Positions 39,401-50,479 are shown, counted from the stretch's first letter. The stretch is DNA of 64,000 nt from Erwinia sp. (GCA_964016415.1 OZ024666.1:186001-250000); one strand, 5' to 3'. The notes: generated from the letters alone by a model not told the origin. Made by a program: numbers and translations.

Positions 39401-40429
39401 TTACCGCCACAGATACAAAAGTGGTTCTCCGGCGATAAAGCGCTGCAGATTGGCGGCGATCATTTGGGTATGTTTCTGAATGCTTTCGCGGGTGGCACCA
39501 GCAATATGCGGAGTGAGGATCACATTGTCCAGCTCGCTGATAAACGGATGGTTGCGCCAGAGCGGTTCCTGATGATAGACATCCAGTGCCGCACCACCCA
39601 GAGGGCCATCTCTTAATGCGGCAATGAGGTCATTCTCTACTACCACCGAAGCGCGGGAGGTATTAATCAGTTTTGCACCTGGCTTCATGGTTTGCAGCAG
39701 GGTCGCATCGATCAATCCGTCACTGTGTGGGCCACTGCTTAAATGCAGACTGACGATATCGGCTTCACGAAACAGAGCGTGCAGCGTGGTTTTATGCAGT
39801 CCGGGTTCGTCAATATCCTCGGCGGCAACGAAGGGATCCACCACCAGAATGTTCATACCAAAAGCGCGTGCCAGGCGTGCAACACGCCGGCCAATATTAC
39901 CATAACCGATCAGACCCAGAGTCTTGTTACGCAGTTCTCCACCTTTAAAGACTTCATACGGACTTTCCGGGCTGACATCCCAGACGACATCCTGACGCAA
40001 ACCCTCGTGGGTATGTTGTGTGTGCTGTTCTGCGCGGGTGAATGCACCTTGTTTCAGCGCGGCATGGGACTGCGGAATATGGCGCATTAAACTTAGCATC
40101 AGTCCCAGAGTCAGTTCGGCAGCAGCATCTGCATTACGCCCGGGAGTGTATAGCACTTTGATGTTGCGTGCATGAGCGGCCTGAATATCAATGTTCACCG
40201 GGTTAGCCCGAGTACAGGCAATCACCTGCAGCTGTGGACAGTGTTCAATCGCGTCTGCGGTGATCTCATCGTAGCTGGTGACGATGACATCGGCATCGTG
40301 TGCCAGTGCGATCATCCCGGCAGGCGACAACTTTGGTTTACCCAGTGCCCAGCCTTCAACAATCAGTTCACCGAGGTCACTAAAGGGCGTCAGGCTACCT
40401 GCGTATTCGGCAGTAAAGACGATTTTCAT
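39401..40429 (-). CDS. 2-hydroxyacid dehydrogenase, phosphoglycerate-dehydrogenase-like
   Basis: 342 residues. The NAD-binding motif GLIGYGNIGRRVARLARAFG with the downstream Asp (VVDPF) is in the middle, and the catalytic set Arg (INTSRASVV), Glu (near YHQEPLW) and His (LTPHIAGATRES) is present. It is the last gene of a leftward set with the FGGY kinase and MtnB, its start overlapping the kinase stop. It could reduce or oxidise an acid formed in that pathway; the substrate is unknown. Confidence 0.87.
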   Translation of the reverse strand: MKIVFTAEYAGSLTPFSDLGELIVEGWALGKPKLSPAGMIALAHDADVIVTSYDEITADAIEHCPQLQVIACTRANPVNIDIQAAHARNIKVLYTPGRNADAAAELTLGLMLSLMRHIPQSHAALKQGAFTRAEQHTQHTHEGLRQDVVWDVSPESPYEVFKGGELRNKTLGLIGYGNIGRRVARLARAFGMNILVVDPFVAAEDIDEPGLHKTTLHALFREADIVSLHLSSGPHSDGLIDATLLQTMKPGAKLINTSRASVVVENDLIAALRDGPLGGAALDVYHQEPLWRNHPFISELDNVILTPHIAGATRESIQKHTQMIAANLQRFIAGEPLLYLWR

Positions 40430-41922
40430 ATTCGATTATCCTGAGTAATGCGCTGTAAAGCTTCATGTCTGGCGTTCCAGACCGGTTGAAGCTGATCGCG
40501 TAGCAGACGGAAAACAGGGAACAGCGACTGGTAAACAGCCTGTACCTGTGGTTGTGGATGATAACGAGTCTGTGCGGTTTCCGGGTAGTGTTGCAGTGCG
40601 TTGACGCAGCGTGCCGCCAGCAAAGCAGCTCCGCGGGCACTGAGTTCATTAACATGGCTCGCCACTACGGTACGTCCGGTGCAGTCGGCAATAATTTGCA
40701 GCCAGGTTGCTGAGGCTGCACCTCCGCCAGTGAGATAGAGGTCACCTTCACGGGTATAACCGGTGAGGGAATCGACGATGGCATAAGCCAACCCTTCAAA
40801 CACTGCACGCTGTAGCATGGCCCGCGTAGTATGCTGGTCAACACCAAAGAAACCTGCCCGGGCGGTTGGGCTGAAGAAAGGTGCACGCTCTCCGTTAAGG
40901 TAAGGCTGCCAGAATACGCCGTTGCTGCCGGGAGGCACGGTAGCAATCTGTTGTTCCAGGGCAATCAGATCACCACTCAGTGAAACCTGCTGCTGTAGCC
41001 AGTCGATATTAGGTGTGCCAGCCTGCATCGGGAACAGATTAATAAACTGACCTGGCTCGGTATGAGTAACAAAGCGTGTGCCGTTGCTGACCGTATCACG
41101 TCCGTGGCAGATAATGCCTGTGCAGCAGGTGGTACCGAGAATAGTGTAGATATCGCCGTCATGAGTAGCCCCACAGCCGAGTGCAGCATTGCAGACATCA
41201 AGGGCCCCGGCGGCGACCGGTGTGCCTGCTGGCAGGCCGCACAGTCGGGCTGCTTCCTCGCACAGCTGACCAGCTTGCGCATCAGGGCGTAGTAAGGGCG
41301 GAAATTTGCTTTTCAGCCCCTCAAGACCGAGGGCCTGCAGAGCAAAGTAGGACAGCGTGCCCTCACGTTGATTAAGCAGGGAAGCGCTGGCATCGGTGAT
41401 TTCCAGTGCGGCTACCCCTGTCAGGCGAAAACGCAGCCAGTCTTTAGCAAAAAAGATAAAGTCAGCACTCGCCAGGCGCTCCGGCTGGTGACGCTGAAGC
41501 CAGCACAGCTGCAGAGTAGTGTTACAGGGTTGCAGTTGTGAGCCTGTCTCTTCAAACAGAGTGCTATCAAGACCGGGGGTTTGTAACAGCGTATCCATTA
41601 GCGCATGGCTGCGGGTGTCACTCCATAACATTCCCGGACCGACCGGATTACCATCACGGTCACTTAACCACACGCCTTCTCCCTGGCCAGCAAGCCCAAT
41701 AGTCCGCAGGGTGCCGTTTTGCAGTGCCGGGGCTGCGGCTACTGCACGCAGTGTACGTAATACCGATTGCCACAGTTGCTCCATATCCTATTCGGCGTCA
41801 CCGGCTGCCGAACGTGATGGCGTGGTTGCCTCGGCGGCACTGGTCACTTCATTAAAATGATCATCAAACAGCACGGCTTTTACCCGTGACGTGCCGATAA
41901 CAATGCCGAGAAAATAGTGCAT
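40426..41922 (-). pseudogene. FGGY-family carbohydrate kinase, amber-interrupted
   Basis: ATG 41922 starts MHYFLGIVIGTSRVKAVLFD, the first phosphate-binding loop of FGGY kinases. The frame meets TAG at 41788-41790 (codon 45) just before DMEQLWQSV, then runs open to 40426. The rest has the family blocks GLAGQGEGVWLSDRDGNPV, TDASASLLNQREG, AGALDVCNAALGCG and LYLTGGGAASATWLQIIADC. Total about 498 residues. Relatives phosphorylate pentuloses such as L-xylulose or autoinducer-2-like compounds. A start at ATG 41784 would lack the first ATP loop and be inactive. Confidence 0.88.
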
Positions 41923-41969
41923 GCTACTGGCCTCTTATACGGGTGAACGGGATGACACAGTACCCGGCA

Positions 41970-42581
41970 TTAATCGCGTACATACAGGCGGCGTTGCATT
42001 TCGCACTCAAACAGGAACTCCAACCCTTCCAGTTGACGGCGGGCTTCATTGACATCTTTTCCCCAGCAGGTCAGTCCATGGCCGCGCAACAGAAAGCCGT
42101 AGCGTAAAGGATGGCTTTCGGCATAGTGCGCAATACGTTGCGCCAGGGCGTCAATATCCTGATCGTTATCAAAAATAGCGGTGGGTACGGTATCAAGGTG
42201 TGAGTGCTGTCCGGTAAGAGTTTTTTGCATTTCATAGCCGCTGAGGTGCAGCGTGTCACTTTTTTCAATACGTGACAGTACGGTAGCATTAACAGTATGC
42301 ACATGCAGAACCACACTGGCTTCCGGGAATAAGCGATAAATCAGGGTATGCAACCCGGTTTCTGCCGAGGGTTTGCGTCCTGAGGAGGCCTGATTAGAGG
42401 CAATATCAACTTGCAGAAAATCCTCGCTGGTCAGGCTGCCTTTATCGCGACCAGACTCACTTAACCAGCACCAGCGGTCGTCCTGGCGTACCGACATATT
42501 GCCACCGGTGGCAGGGACCCACCCTTTTGCACCGATCCAATGACAGGTGGTGACTAATTGCGTGAGATTTTCTTGCCACAT
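41970..42581 (-). CDS. mtnB: Methylthioribulose-1-phosphate dehydratase
   Basis: 203 residues closely following enterobacterial MtnB: IGAKGWVPATGGNMSVR, ESGRDKGSLTSEDFLQVD, SAETGLHTLIYRLFPEA and VLHVHTVNATVLSR, whose His-x-His with the later His of RGHGLTCWG binds zinc in the class II aldolase fold. MtnB dehydrates 5-methylthioribulose 1-phosphate in methionine salvage. Its usual partners mtnC and mtnD are not adjacent; instead an FGGY kinase and a dehydrogenase follow 47 bases downstream, which suggests use in another pentose-like pathway or an incomplete salvage set. The gene is intact. Confidence 0.88.
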   Translation of the reverse strand: MWQENLTQLVTTCHWIGAKGWVPATGGNMSVRQDDRWCWLSESGRDKGSLTSEDFLQVDIASNQASSGRKPSAETGLHTLIYRLFPEASVVLHVHTVNATVLSRIEKSDTLHLSGYEMQKTLTGQHSHLDTVPTAIFDNDQDIDALAQRIAHYAESHPLRYGFLLRGHGLTCWGKDVNEARRQLEGLEFLFECEMQRRLYVRD

Positions 42582-42799
42582 GCAGAGTTCCTTATTGAGG
42601 GAAAAAGGGCGATTTTATTTGGCCGTCTAAATGGCTATTTCTCTGATGCTAACACTGTGTGAAATAACGGGCAACCACTCTGATGTCAGGAATCAGCAGA
42701 AACTGTATGGCAGAATGATTATCAATAAACCACACATCAGTGACGTATTTTTGCTATACCCTTATAGGGACAGGATATTGTCAGGAGCCGAGGGTCGTT

Positions 42800-43783
42800 A
42801 TGCCGAAAAATCCTTTTTATGACAGCAGTAAAACACATCATACCCCCCATGGTTTTCAGTACCCTGAGCCGATAGCCTTTGAGCTGCAAAACGTGTGGAA
42901 ATGGCGGGTGCAGAGAAGTTACAACCGCTATCCTCATCCTCCACAGGGGGGATACGAGGCTTTTAGCCGCGAGTGGTGGCAGGCCGCCGAATTTACCTTT
43001 GACAACGATGCCGTCTGGTGGCTCGGGCACGCTACGCTGCTATTCAGAATAGGCCAGCAGACGGTACTGACGGATCCTCAGTTTTCGCTGCGCGCCTCTC
43101 CTTTGTCTTTTGTTGGGCCAAAACGTAAAACGCCACTGGCAGCAACGATTGACCAGTTGCCGCATATTGATGTTATTGTCATCAGTCATCATCACTATGA
43201 TCATCTTGATGCACCCTCAATCCGTGCGCTAATTTCACGTTTTCCTGAGTGTCAATTTTTAGTCCCTCTCGGGGTGAAAGCGCTGGTCACCTCGCTTGGC
43301 GCCCGCTATGTCAGTGAGCTGGACTGGTGGCAGGATATCACCCTCAATGGCACGCTTTTTACCTTTGTGCCTGCGAAACACTGGAGTGCCAGAGGGCTTA
43401 CTGATCGCAATCGTACGCTGTGGGGCGGCTGGATGTTCAACCGTGCAGGGCGTAATTACTATTTTATGGGTGACACAGGTTATAGCACGTTACTGCATGA
43501 GATCCCCCGGCGGCTGGGGCCGATTGATTTCGCGGCTATTCCTATCGGTGCCTATGCGCCCCGCTGGTTTATGCAATCGCAACATATAGACCCTCAGCAG
43601 GCGGTACAGCTGCATCAGGAGTTAGGCTGTCGCCGTTCACTGGCGATACACTGGGGCGTATTTGAGCTGGCTGATGAGCCAATTGATGAGCCGCCGCGCT
43701 ACCTCGCAGAGGCGCTGAAGACGCAACGGCTCACTCCCGATAGTTTTAGCGCCATAAGAATGGGGGATTTTCTGGCACTGTGA
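42800..43783 (+). CDS. Metallo-beta-lactamase-fold hydrolase (UlaG/NAPE-PLD-like)
   Basis: 327 residues from ATG 42800, after AGGAGCCGAGGG; a start 60 bases upstream is unlikely. The zinc-binding His-x-His-x-Asp-His motif is VISHHHYDHLD near residue 135, with the first-strand WLGHATLLFRIGQQTVLTDP, YFMGDTGYS and the C-terminal IHWGVFEL as further metal ligands. This is the NAPE-PLD-like branch that hydrolyses phosphodiesters or lactones; the natural substrate in bacteria is not known. It stands alone on the plus strand. The gene is intact. Confidence 0.85.
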   Translation: MPKNPFYDSSKTHHTPHGFQYPEPIAFELQNVWKWRVQRSYNRYPHPPQGGYEAFSREWWQAAEFTFDNDAVWWLGHATLLFRIGQQTVLTDPQFSLRASPLSFVGPKRKTPLAATIDQLPHIDVIVISHHHYDHLDAPSIRALISRFPECQFLVPLGVKALVTSLGARYVSELDWWQDITLNGTLFTFVPAKHWSARGLTDRNRTLWGGWMFNRAGRNYYFMGDTGYSTLLHEIPRRLGPIDFAAIPIGAYAPRWFMQSQHIDPQQAVQLHQELGCRRSLAIHWGVFELADEPIDEPPRYLAEALKTQRLTPDSFSAIRMGDFLAL

Positions 43784-43817
43784 TCGCCAGAAAGGTCACG
43801 GGTCTATTGCCGTACTG

Positions 43818-43863
43818 CAGCAGGATGATTATCGGGCTCAGTATTCACTGAGCCTTCCTGCTG
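43818..43863. repeat. Nested palindrome between convergent genes
   Basis: The outer stem CAGCAGGA (43818-43825) pairs with TCCTGCTG (43856-43863) and the inner stem GGCTCAGT (43835-43842) with ACTGAGCC (43847-43854), separated by an asymmetric internal loop. No T-run follows. It lies between the MBL hydrolase and GST stops and may protect both transcript ends. Confidence 0.65.
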
Positions 43864-43909
43864 ATGCGATTGGCTTTATTGATAGCGTTAGTTCCGCAGG
43901 ATTCACTCA

Positions 43910-44512
43910 TCAGGCGGCTGCAGAGAGTGATACTTTGCCCAGCGAGCGACGCAGCAGAGCCCAGTGGATCAGTGCGTGCTGATAAGCCTCGGCTCGCCCG
44001 CTAAATTCAATACCGTAGCTGTACAGACGATGGGCCATGACTGCATAAAATGCATCGACTGCCTTCGGCTCGCTGCCCCACATAAAATGCCCTTGTGACA
44101 GGGAGAAAATCTCTGACACTCTTTTGAGTTCTTCTGCTGCCTGCGCTGAAGGTGAGACTTTTTTTACGATTTTTTGCGTGCTAAATGGCATCTCACTTCT
44201 GACGCAGTGAAAACCAGCATGGAGTTCGGCGCATAAACTACGGCATAAGCTGCGTTCAGCCTGATCCGCAGGATAGACCAGACCGGGAGCCAGCTCATTC
44301 AGATATTCGACGATCGAGAGGGAATCATAAACCACGACTTCATTATGCTGCAAAAAAGGCACCAGCCCGGTAGGCGAGAGGGCTTTCAGGCGTAACTGTT
44401 CCTCTTTGCTGGTGAGATCGATAAGCTCAATCTCAGACACTATTTCTGCGATTTCACAACACATCAGCGCACGAATTGACCAGCTGGAATCAGTACCAAT
44501 ATACAGTTTCAT
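43910..44512 (-). CDS. Glutathione S-transferase family protein
   Basis: 200 residues from ATG 44512 (MKLYIG); an ATG two codons earlier is equally placed. The thioredoxin-like N-terminal domain shows TDSSWSIRALMCCEIAE, LSPTGLVPFLQHNE with the conserved cis-Pro, and VVYDSLSIVEYLNE with the Asp-Ser pair that binds glutathione. The C-terminal helical domain follows. The likely catalytic residue is the Ser of the SSWS region. Role: probable glutathione-dependent conjugation or reduction, substrate unknown. Confidence 0.83.
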   Translation of the reverse strand: MKLYIGTDSSWSIRALMCCEIAEIVSEIELIDLTSKEEQLRLKALSPTGLVPFLQHNEVVVYDSLSIVEYLNELAPGLVYPADQAERSLCRSLCAELHAGFHCVRSEMPFSTQKIVKKVSPSAQAAEELKRVSEIFSLSQGHFMWGSEPKAVDAFYAVMAHRLYSYGIEFSGRAEAYQHALIHWALLRRSLGKVSLSAAA

Positions 44513-44780
44513 TATCATCCTCAGGTGAGTTGCCAGGCCATAAGTCTGCCCCTGCCGGGTGATGGTGTGGGGTACCCGTCATGGTCTGGTGCAGACGTCA
44601 TTATAAAACATCTGCCGCGCAGTCGTTTCATCACACCACGCGGCGGCCAGATGTGATATGACTACTATCACATAAACCGCATTTACATTCACTTTACGGC
44701 AAATCGGGCCGTCGCTTAGCAGCTAAATGGCCGGGTCACCCCGGGTAATCGTTCAACGGAATGAAGGATCACGCTGGATA

Positions 44781-45893
44781 TTATCGCATCCATGCCTCGA
44801 TGATCTGCTGATAGAGTATTTCCCCTTCGGCGAGTTTATTCAGCTCGCAGTACTCATCGGTCTGGTGGGCCTGACTCGGCTCGCCAGGACCAAGAATGAT
44901 ACAGGGTGGTGAGTGCAGAGCCGGTAGCAGCAGGGAGGCATCAGTGAAATAGGGCACAATGCGCGGTGTCAGGGGGGCAGGATGTAACGGTTGACATAAC
45001 TGATAGACCTCGTGGATCCACGGGCTGCTTTCGTCTGTCAATACGGCGGGCAAGTCCACCAGTGTTTCCAGACTGACGGTCTCACCCAGATGCTGATGTA
45101 ACTGCTGACAGACGGTTCCATGTTGCAGGTTTGGCGCGGTGCGGATATCTATATCAAAGGTTGTGCTATCCGGCACCGAGTTGATATTTAACCCGCCCCG
45201 GATACGCCCTACGTTGAGGGTAGGCTGACGCATTAACGGGTGTGCGGCACCCGGTGAAAAATCACGGATTTTTTGCAGGGCATCTGCAGCGAGATAGATG
45301 GCATTAATCCCCAGTTCGGGCATCGCACCGTGTGCGGTTTTCCCCTGTGTACGACAACGCAGCCATAACGCCCCTTTATGCCCAATCACCGGGTAGTTAG
45401 CTGTCGGTTCACCGACGATCAGCGCGCCGATTGCCGGTAGTTCACCTTGTTCCAGTAGCGCTCTGGCACCGTCGCAACCCGTCTCTTCACCGCCGGTCAG
45501 CAACAGCACGATACCATCGCCTGCGGTGATTGCCGCGCGGCAATCACCGCAGGCAGACAGGAAGGCGGCGATGGCGGCTTTCATGTCGCTGGAACCCCGA
45601 CCGTAAAGACGACCCTGATGCACTTCACCAAACAGCGCTCTTGTCCAGGGGGTATCGCCTGCGGGTACGGTATCAAGATGACCGGTAAAGGCCAGCGGCA
45701 ATCCTCCGCGTTGGCCGGGAAGCAGGGCTACCAGGTTACTGCGCCCTTCACCAAAGTGTGAAAGGGTGACCTGAAAACCCTGCTCCTCAAGCCATGTGGC
45801 CAGAAACGCCATACACTCAGTTTCATGTCCGGGAGGATTAATCGTGTTAAAGCCCAGCAATTGCCGGGCCAGCTGTAATGTGGAGCTACTCAT
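44781..45893 (-). CDS. M20-family metallopeptidase/deacylase (ArgE/DapE-like)
   Basis: 370 residues. Two-zinc site: LAFTGHLDTVPAG (His and catalytic Asp), GRGSSDMKAAIAAF (bridging Asp), LTGGEETGCDG (catalytic Glu pair), GEPTANYPVIGHKG and the C-terminal His in PSQAHQTDEYCEL. The dimerisation lid lies in the middle. It is the last gene of a leftward operon with an amidotransferase-like protein and a phosphotriesterase-like hydrolase, its start overlapping the gene before by 8 bases. It likely removes an acyl or peptide group from the imported compound. Confidence 0.87.
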   Translation of the reverse strand: MSSSTLQLARQLLGFNTINPPGHETECMAFLATWLEEQGFQVTLSHFGEGRSNLVALLPGQRGGLPLAFTGHLDTVPAGDTPWTRALFGEVHQGRLYGRGSSDMKAAIAAFLSACGDCRAAITAGDGIVLLLTGGEETGCDGARALLEQGELPAIGALIVGEPTANYPVIGHKGALWLRCRTQGKTAHGAMPELGINAIYLAADALQKIRDFSPGAAHPLMRQPTLNVGRIRGGLNINSVPDSTTFDIDIRTAPNLQHGTVCQQLHQHLGETVSLETLVDLPAVLTDESSPWIHEVYQLCQPLHPAPLTPRIVPYFTDASLLLPALHSPPCIILGPGEPSQAHQTDEYCELNKLAEGEILYQQIIEAWMR

Positions 45894-46647
45894 CAGTTTT
45901 CCCCGTTAACCAGTCGAGGGCATTGACCCACAGTCGACGGTAGCCTTCCCAGGCGCTGAGAGCTTCTGGCAGCCAGTGAGCCGACATATCACAGGTCCAT
46001 ACCAGGCTTCGCCCTTGCTGATAGCGGCGCACGGCCAGCAGGGGGTGGTCAGTACCCGCGATGGTGGCCAGCAACTGTCCCTCTGGGTGCATTTCTACTT
46101 CGTTATAGCCAAGCAACCACGGCCATTCGCCCTCCAGCCCTGCCAGCACCGGATGTGTGGCGACCAGACTGGCATAACAGCCTTCCGGTGTTTCAATACG
46201 ATCATCCCAGGGCAGACAGCGCACTGGCAGCACTTTTTCTACTGCAGTATTGCGAAAACGTGCAGAGCCGTTGATGCCCTGAAAACTTAAGTAGCCACCG
46301 ACCATCATCAGATTTCCGCCAGCCGCGACATAATCGTGCAGCAGTGTCAGGCGGTTGGCAGTGCGCTCACTTTTCAGCCACGTGTCGGGGTGCAACAACA
46401 AGGTATTGGCACCGATATCGGAAAGAATGATCACATCCCATTCCTGCAGCCCTGCGAGGGTCTGCGGGAAGTGGATTTGTGCTTCATGAGAGGGCATATG
46501 CGTCACTGCATAGTCGCTGTCACTCAGTGCACGCATAAAGGCTTCTGCACCATTGTGAAAGGTAGTGGTAGAAAACTGATCAAACCCTTTCACATGAAAG
46601 GAGCTGCTGGCCCAGGATTCACCGACCAGTAAAACGGATTTTTTCAT
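45886..46647 (-). CDS. Glutamine-amidotransferase-like protein (DUF1355 type)
   Basis: 253 residues from the ATG at 46647 (MKKSVLLVGESW), chosen because GGAGAAT precedes it closely; the frame reaches 46659, where its first codon touches the stop of the hydrolase gene. The fold pattern (DVIILSDIGANTLLLH, LLHDYVAAGGNLMMVGGYLSFQG) fits the class I amidotransferase-like family found with phosphotriesterase-like genes. No canonical nucleophile Cys elbow is evident, so enzyme activity is unsure. It is probably part of the same uptake and degradation pathway as its neighbours. Confidence 0.7.
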   Translation of the reverse strand: MKKSVLLVGESWASSSFHVKGFDQFSTTTFHNGAEAFMRALSDSDYAVTHMPSHEAQIHFPQTLAGLQEWDVIILSDIGANTLLLHPDTWLKSERTANRLTLLHDYVAAGGNLMMVGGYLSFQGINGSARFRNTAVEKVLPVRCLPWDDRIETPEGCYASLVATHPVLAGLEGEWPWLLGYNEVEMHPEGQLLATIAGTDHPLLAVRRYQQGRSLVWTCDMSAHWLPEALSAWEGYRRLWVNALDWLTGKTDE

Positions 46648-46658
46648 CATATTCTCCA

Positions 46659-47744
46659 TTAGCCGCCAAATACCCGTTGAGGGTTGGTAATCATCAGGGT
46701 TTCCAGTTGTTCACCACTGATACCGTGGCGGCGCATACGTGGTACAAAATGGTTAAGGATATAGCCGTAGCCGTGCCCGCCATAACGGGTGAGCATGGTT
46801 TTTAAAAACACATCCTGTGACAACAGGACCTGGTGAATAAAACCATCATCAATCAGTTCACAAATCGCCGTGGCATTCTCTTCATCAGAAGGCGACTGGG
46901 CAGACTCATCGGCGAAGTAGTAGCTCATGCCAATCATGTCGTACTCAAGAAAAGCACCGCGACTGGCGAGTTCACGCTGATAGGTTTTGTCAGCAAAGCT
47001 GGGGTTCATATGACACAACACGGTATGACGCAGGTCAGCCCCCTCCTGTTCGAGAATATCTAATACTTTATGGCCGAGTCTTTCCCAGCCTGGCAGATGC
47101 ACCTCAATTGGCACTCCGGTGGCGGCACTGGCGCGCCCTGCGGCACGCAGTGACTTCTCCTCCAAGGGTGTGAAGCGACTGGAGACACCAATTTCACCGA
47201 TCAGGCCGGCAATCACTGGTGGTTTTTCTGTATGACCGCCGACATCGTAGATCAGCCGATCGGCCAGGGTTGCAACATCGAGGCTTTTTGACCACTCGGG
47301 GTGGGAGGGCTCAAGGTAGAGTCCGGTACCCATGACAATATTCAGGCCGGTAAGACGGGAAATACGTTGCAGGGCTTTCGGGTCACGGCCAATACCCAGA
47401 TTGGTTGGGTCAACGACCGTTTCCCCTCCCAGCGCACGGTATTTCAGTAACTCCTCAATGGCGGTGTCGACATCAAACAACTGGCAGTTATCGCGGCTCA
47501 TCAGCGGATTCATGGCCAGTTCACCGAGGTTTTCGATACTGACGGGTTTCTCTGCAAGATGCCGGTCGCTGCAACAGCAGGGGGGTACCCATTTTCCGGC
47601 GGCATCCAGCAGGATGTGTTCATGCATCAACGTGACACCCATCTGTGAGACGGGCAGTGGAGCCAGCACCGTCATCACCGTACCGCTGGCAGCCCCGACA
47701 GGCAGTGGATCGGCGTGACGAAAAAGAGAACCGTTGTTGTTCAT
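46659..47744 (-). CDS. Phosphotriesterase-like metal hydrolase
   Basis: 361 residues from ATG 47744, which is behind AGGGGG; longer frames are not supported. The binuclear metal site of the amidohydrolase-type TIM barrel is visible: GVTLMHEHILLD (His-x-His), VIAGLIGEIG, PIEVHLPG, LCHMNP and a late Asp in VLLSQDVFLK. Phosphotriesterase-like proteins are usually lactonases or esterases. The operon links it with a sugar-type importer, an amidotransferase-like protein and an M20 deacylase, so a lactone or acylated sugar acid is a reasonable guess for the substrate. Confidence 0.85.
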   Translation of the reverse strand: MNNNGSLFRHADPLPVGAASGTVMTVLAPLPVSQMGVTLMHEHILLDAAGKWVPPCCCSDRHLAEKPVSIENLGELAMNPLMSRDNCQLFDVDTAIEELLKYRALGGETVVDPTNLGIGRDPKALQRISRLTGLNIVMGTGLYLEPSHPEWSKSLDVATLADRLIYDVGGHTEKPPVIAGLIGEIGVSSRFTPLEEKSLRAAGRASAATGVPIEVHLPGWERLGHKVLDILEQEGADLRHTVLCHMNPSFADKTYQRELASRGAFLEYDMIGMSYYFADESAQSPSDEENATAICELIDDGFIHQVLLSQDVFLKTMLTRYGGHGYGYILNHFVPRMRRHGISGEQLETLMITNPQRVFGG

Positions 47745-47746
47745 TG

Positions 47747-48757
47747 CTACCCCCTGGCCGGTCGTCGTCCCGGATTGAGCACCCGGGTATTGAGCCATAT
47801 AGCCAGCAGGATGATCGTCCCGGTAGCAATCTGGGTATAGAAGGGTGAGATGTGCGCCAGGATCAAACCATTCTGGATCACGGCAATCGACAGCGCACCG
47901 AGCAGGCTACCAATAATGGTGCCGAAGCCGCCAAACAGACTGGTACTGCCGAGAACGACCGCTGCAATCACCTAGAGCTCAAACCCTTCCCCCTGATTGG
48001 ACGAACCACTGCCCAGTCGGGCGGTGATAATCATGCCTGCCAGTGCCGCCGCCATGCCTCTGAGCATATACACGCGCAGAGTCACCGACTGGGTGTTGAT
48101 CCCACTGCGCCTTGCCCCCTCTGCGTTAGCTCCTATTGCGGTGACATAACGGCCAAAACGCAGATGCTTTAAGGCAATGTGGGCGACAATCAATACCCCA
48201 ATACCAATCAGTGCAGGCATGGGAATACCGAGTGCCCAGGCGCGGCCGATTTCAGTAAAGAAACTGCCTTCCGGGACCGGAATCGAGTAGCCCTGAGTGA
48301 TTAACAGAGCAATACCCCGCACAATCGCCAGGGTGGCAAGGGTGACGATAAACGCCGGAATACCTTCACAGGCAATAAAAAAACCATTGATGGCACCGAT
48401 CAATGCGCCAATTAACAAACCGCCAATCAGTACCACTGGCCAGGGGAGTCCCCACTGATTCAGGGCGATAGCTGATAGCGCGCCAACCAGTGCCAGAGTT
48501 GAGCCGACAGAGAGATCGATACCGCCGGTGGTAATGACAAAGGTCATGGCACTGGCTACGATCAGCAATGGCGCAGTCTGACGAATGATATTCAGCCAGT
48601 TACTGCCGGTGAGAAAATTACCGGTGATCAGCGAAAAGACGATGCAGCAAAACAGGAAAAACAGCGCAATACTGACCACCCCTGAGTGGTTGTGCATGAT
48701 GCGCTTCGGTAATGAGTGCTGCATTATACGTGGGTGACTGAGGTTCATCATACTCAT
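47747..48757 (-). pseudogene. Ribose-type ABC importer permease, amber-interrupted
   Basis: An RbsC-like permease of about 337 codons. The family blocks VASAMTFVITTGGIDLSVGSTLALVGALSA, FIVTLATLAIVRGIALL and YVTAIGANAEGARRSGI are present. The frame is interrupted by TAG at 47972-47974, right after QGEGFEL and before VIAAVVLGSTSLFGGFGTI; relatives have an acidic residue there. The C-terminal 74 codons (two helices) follow without other damage. The start is close to the end of the truncated ATPase gene (10 bases), the usual operon order. Confidence 0.87.
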
Positions 48758-48766
48758 CGTATCCCC

Positions 48767-49306
48767 TTAGTGGGCCTGGGCAGAGTGTGCAGTGAATTTT
48801 TCACCGACAATAAGGTTAACGACATCAGCAAGGCTGGTGTCGCTGATTCGGCGTTCCGCGACATTGATGCCCTCATACATCACCATAATGCGCTGGCAGA
48901 CGAGGAACAGATCCTGCAGGCGATGGGTGATCAGAATGACACTGACGTTACGTTCGCTGACACGTTTAATCAGCTCAAGTACTGCCACGACTTCAGCAAC
49001 GGCCAGTGCTGCGGTAGGTTCATCCATGATCAGTACTTTGGGGTTAAATGCGGCTGCACGGGCGATAGCAATCGCCTGGCGCTGCCCTCCGGAGAGGTTA
49101 CCTACCGTGACGCGGGTATCAGGGATAGAGATACCTAACCCCTGAAGCATCTCGCGCGCATCGGCATGCATTTTTTGTTCATCAAGGAAGGGAATACCGC
49201 AGAACGTTTTTATCGGTTCACGGCCCATAAACAGATTGCCAGCCACATCAACAGTGTCACAGAGTGACAGGTCCTGGTAGACCATCTCAATCTGACAGCG
49301 ACGGGC
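48767..49306 (-). pseudogene. Sugar ABC importer ATPase, C-terminal part cut by IS3 copy 2
   Basis: About 180 codons remain, open into the IS boundary at 49306. They carry EMVYQDLSLCDTVDVAGNLFMGRE, the signature VGNLSGGQRQAIAIARA and Walker B VLIMDEPTAALAVAE followed by the switch His region (VILITHRLQDLF). The Walker A half is missing and is not found beyond the IS, nor is a binding protein for this importer, so the head of the operon was deleted. The remaining genes have probably lost their promoter. Confidence 0.88.
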
Positions 49307-49314
49307 TGTAGTGG

Positions 49315-50479
<1,165 letters not shown>

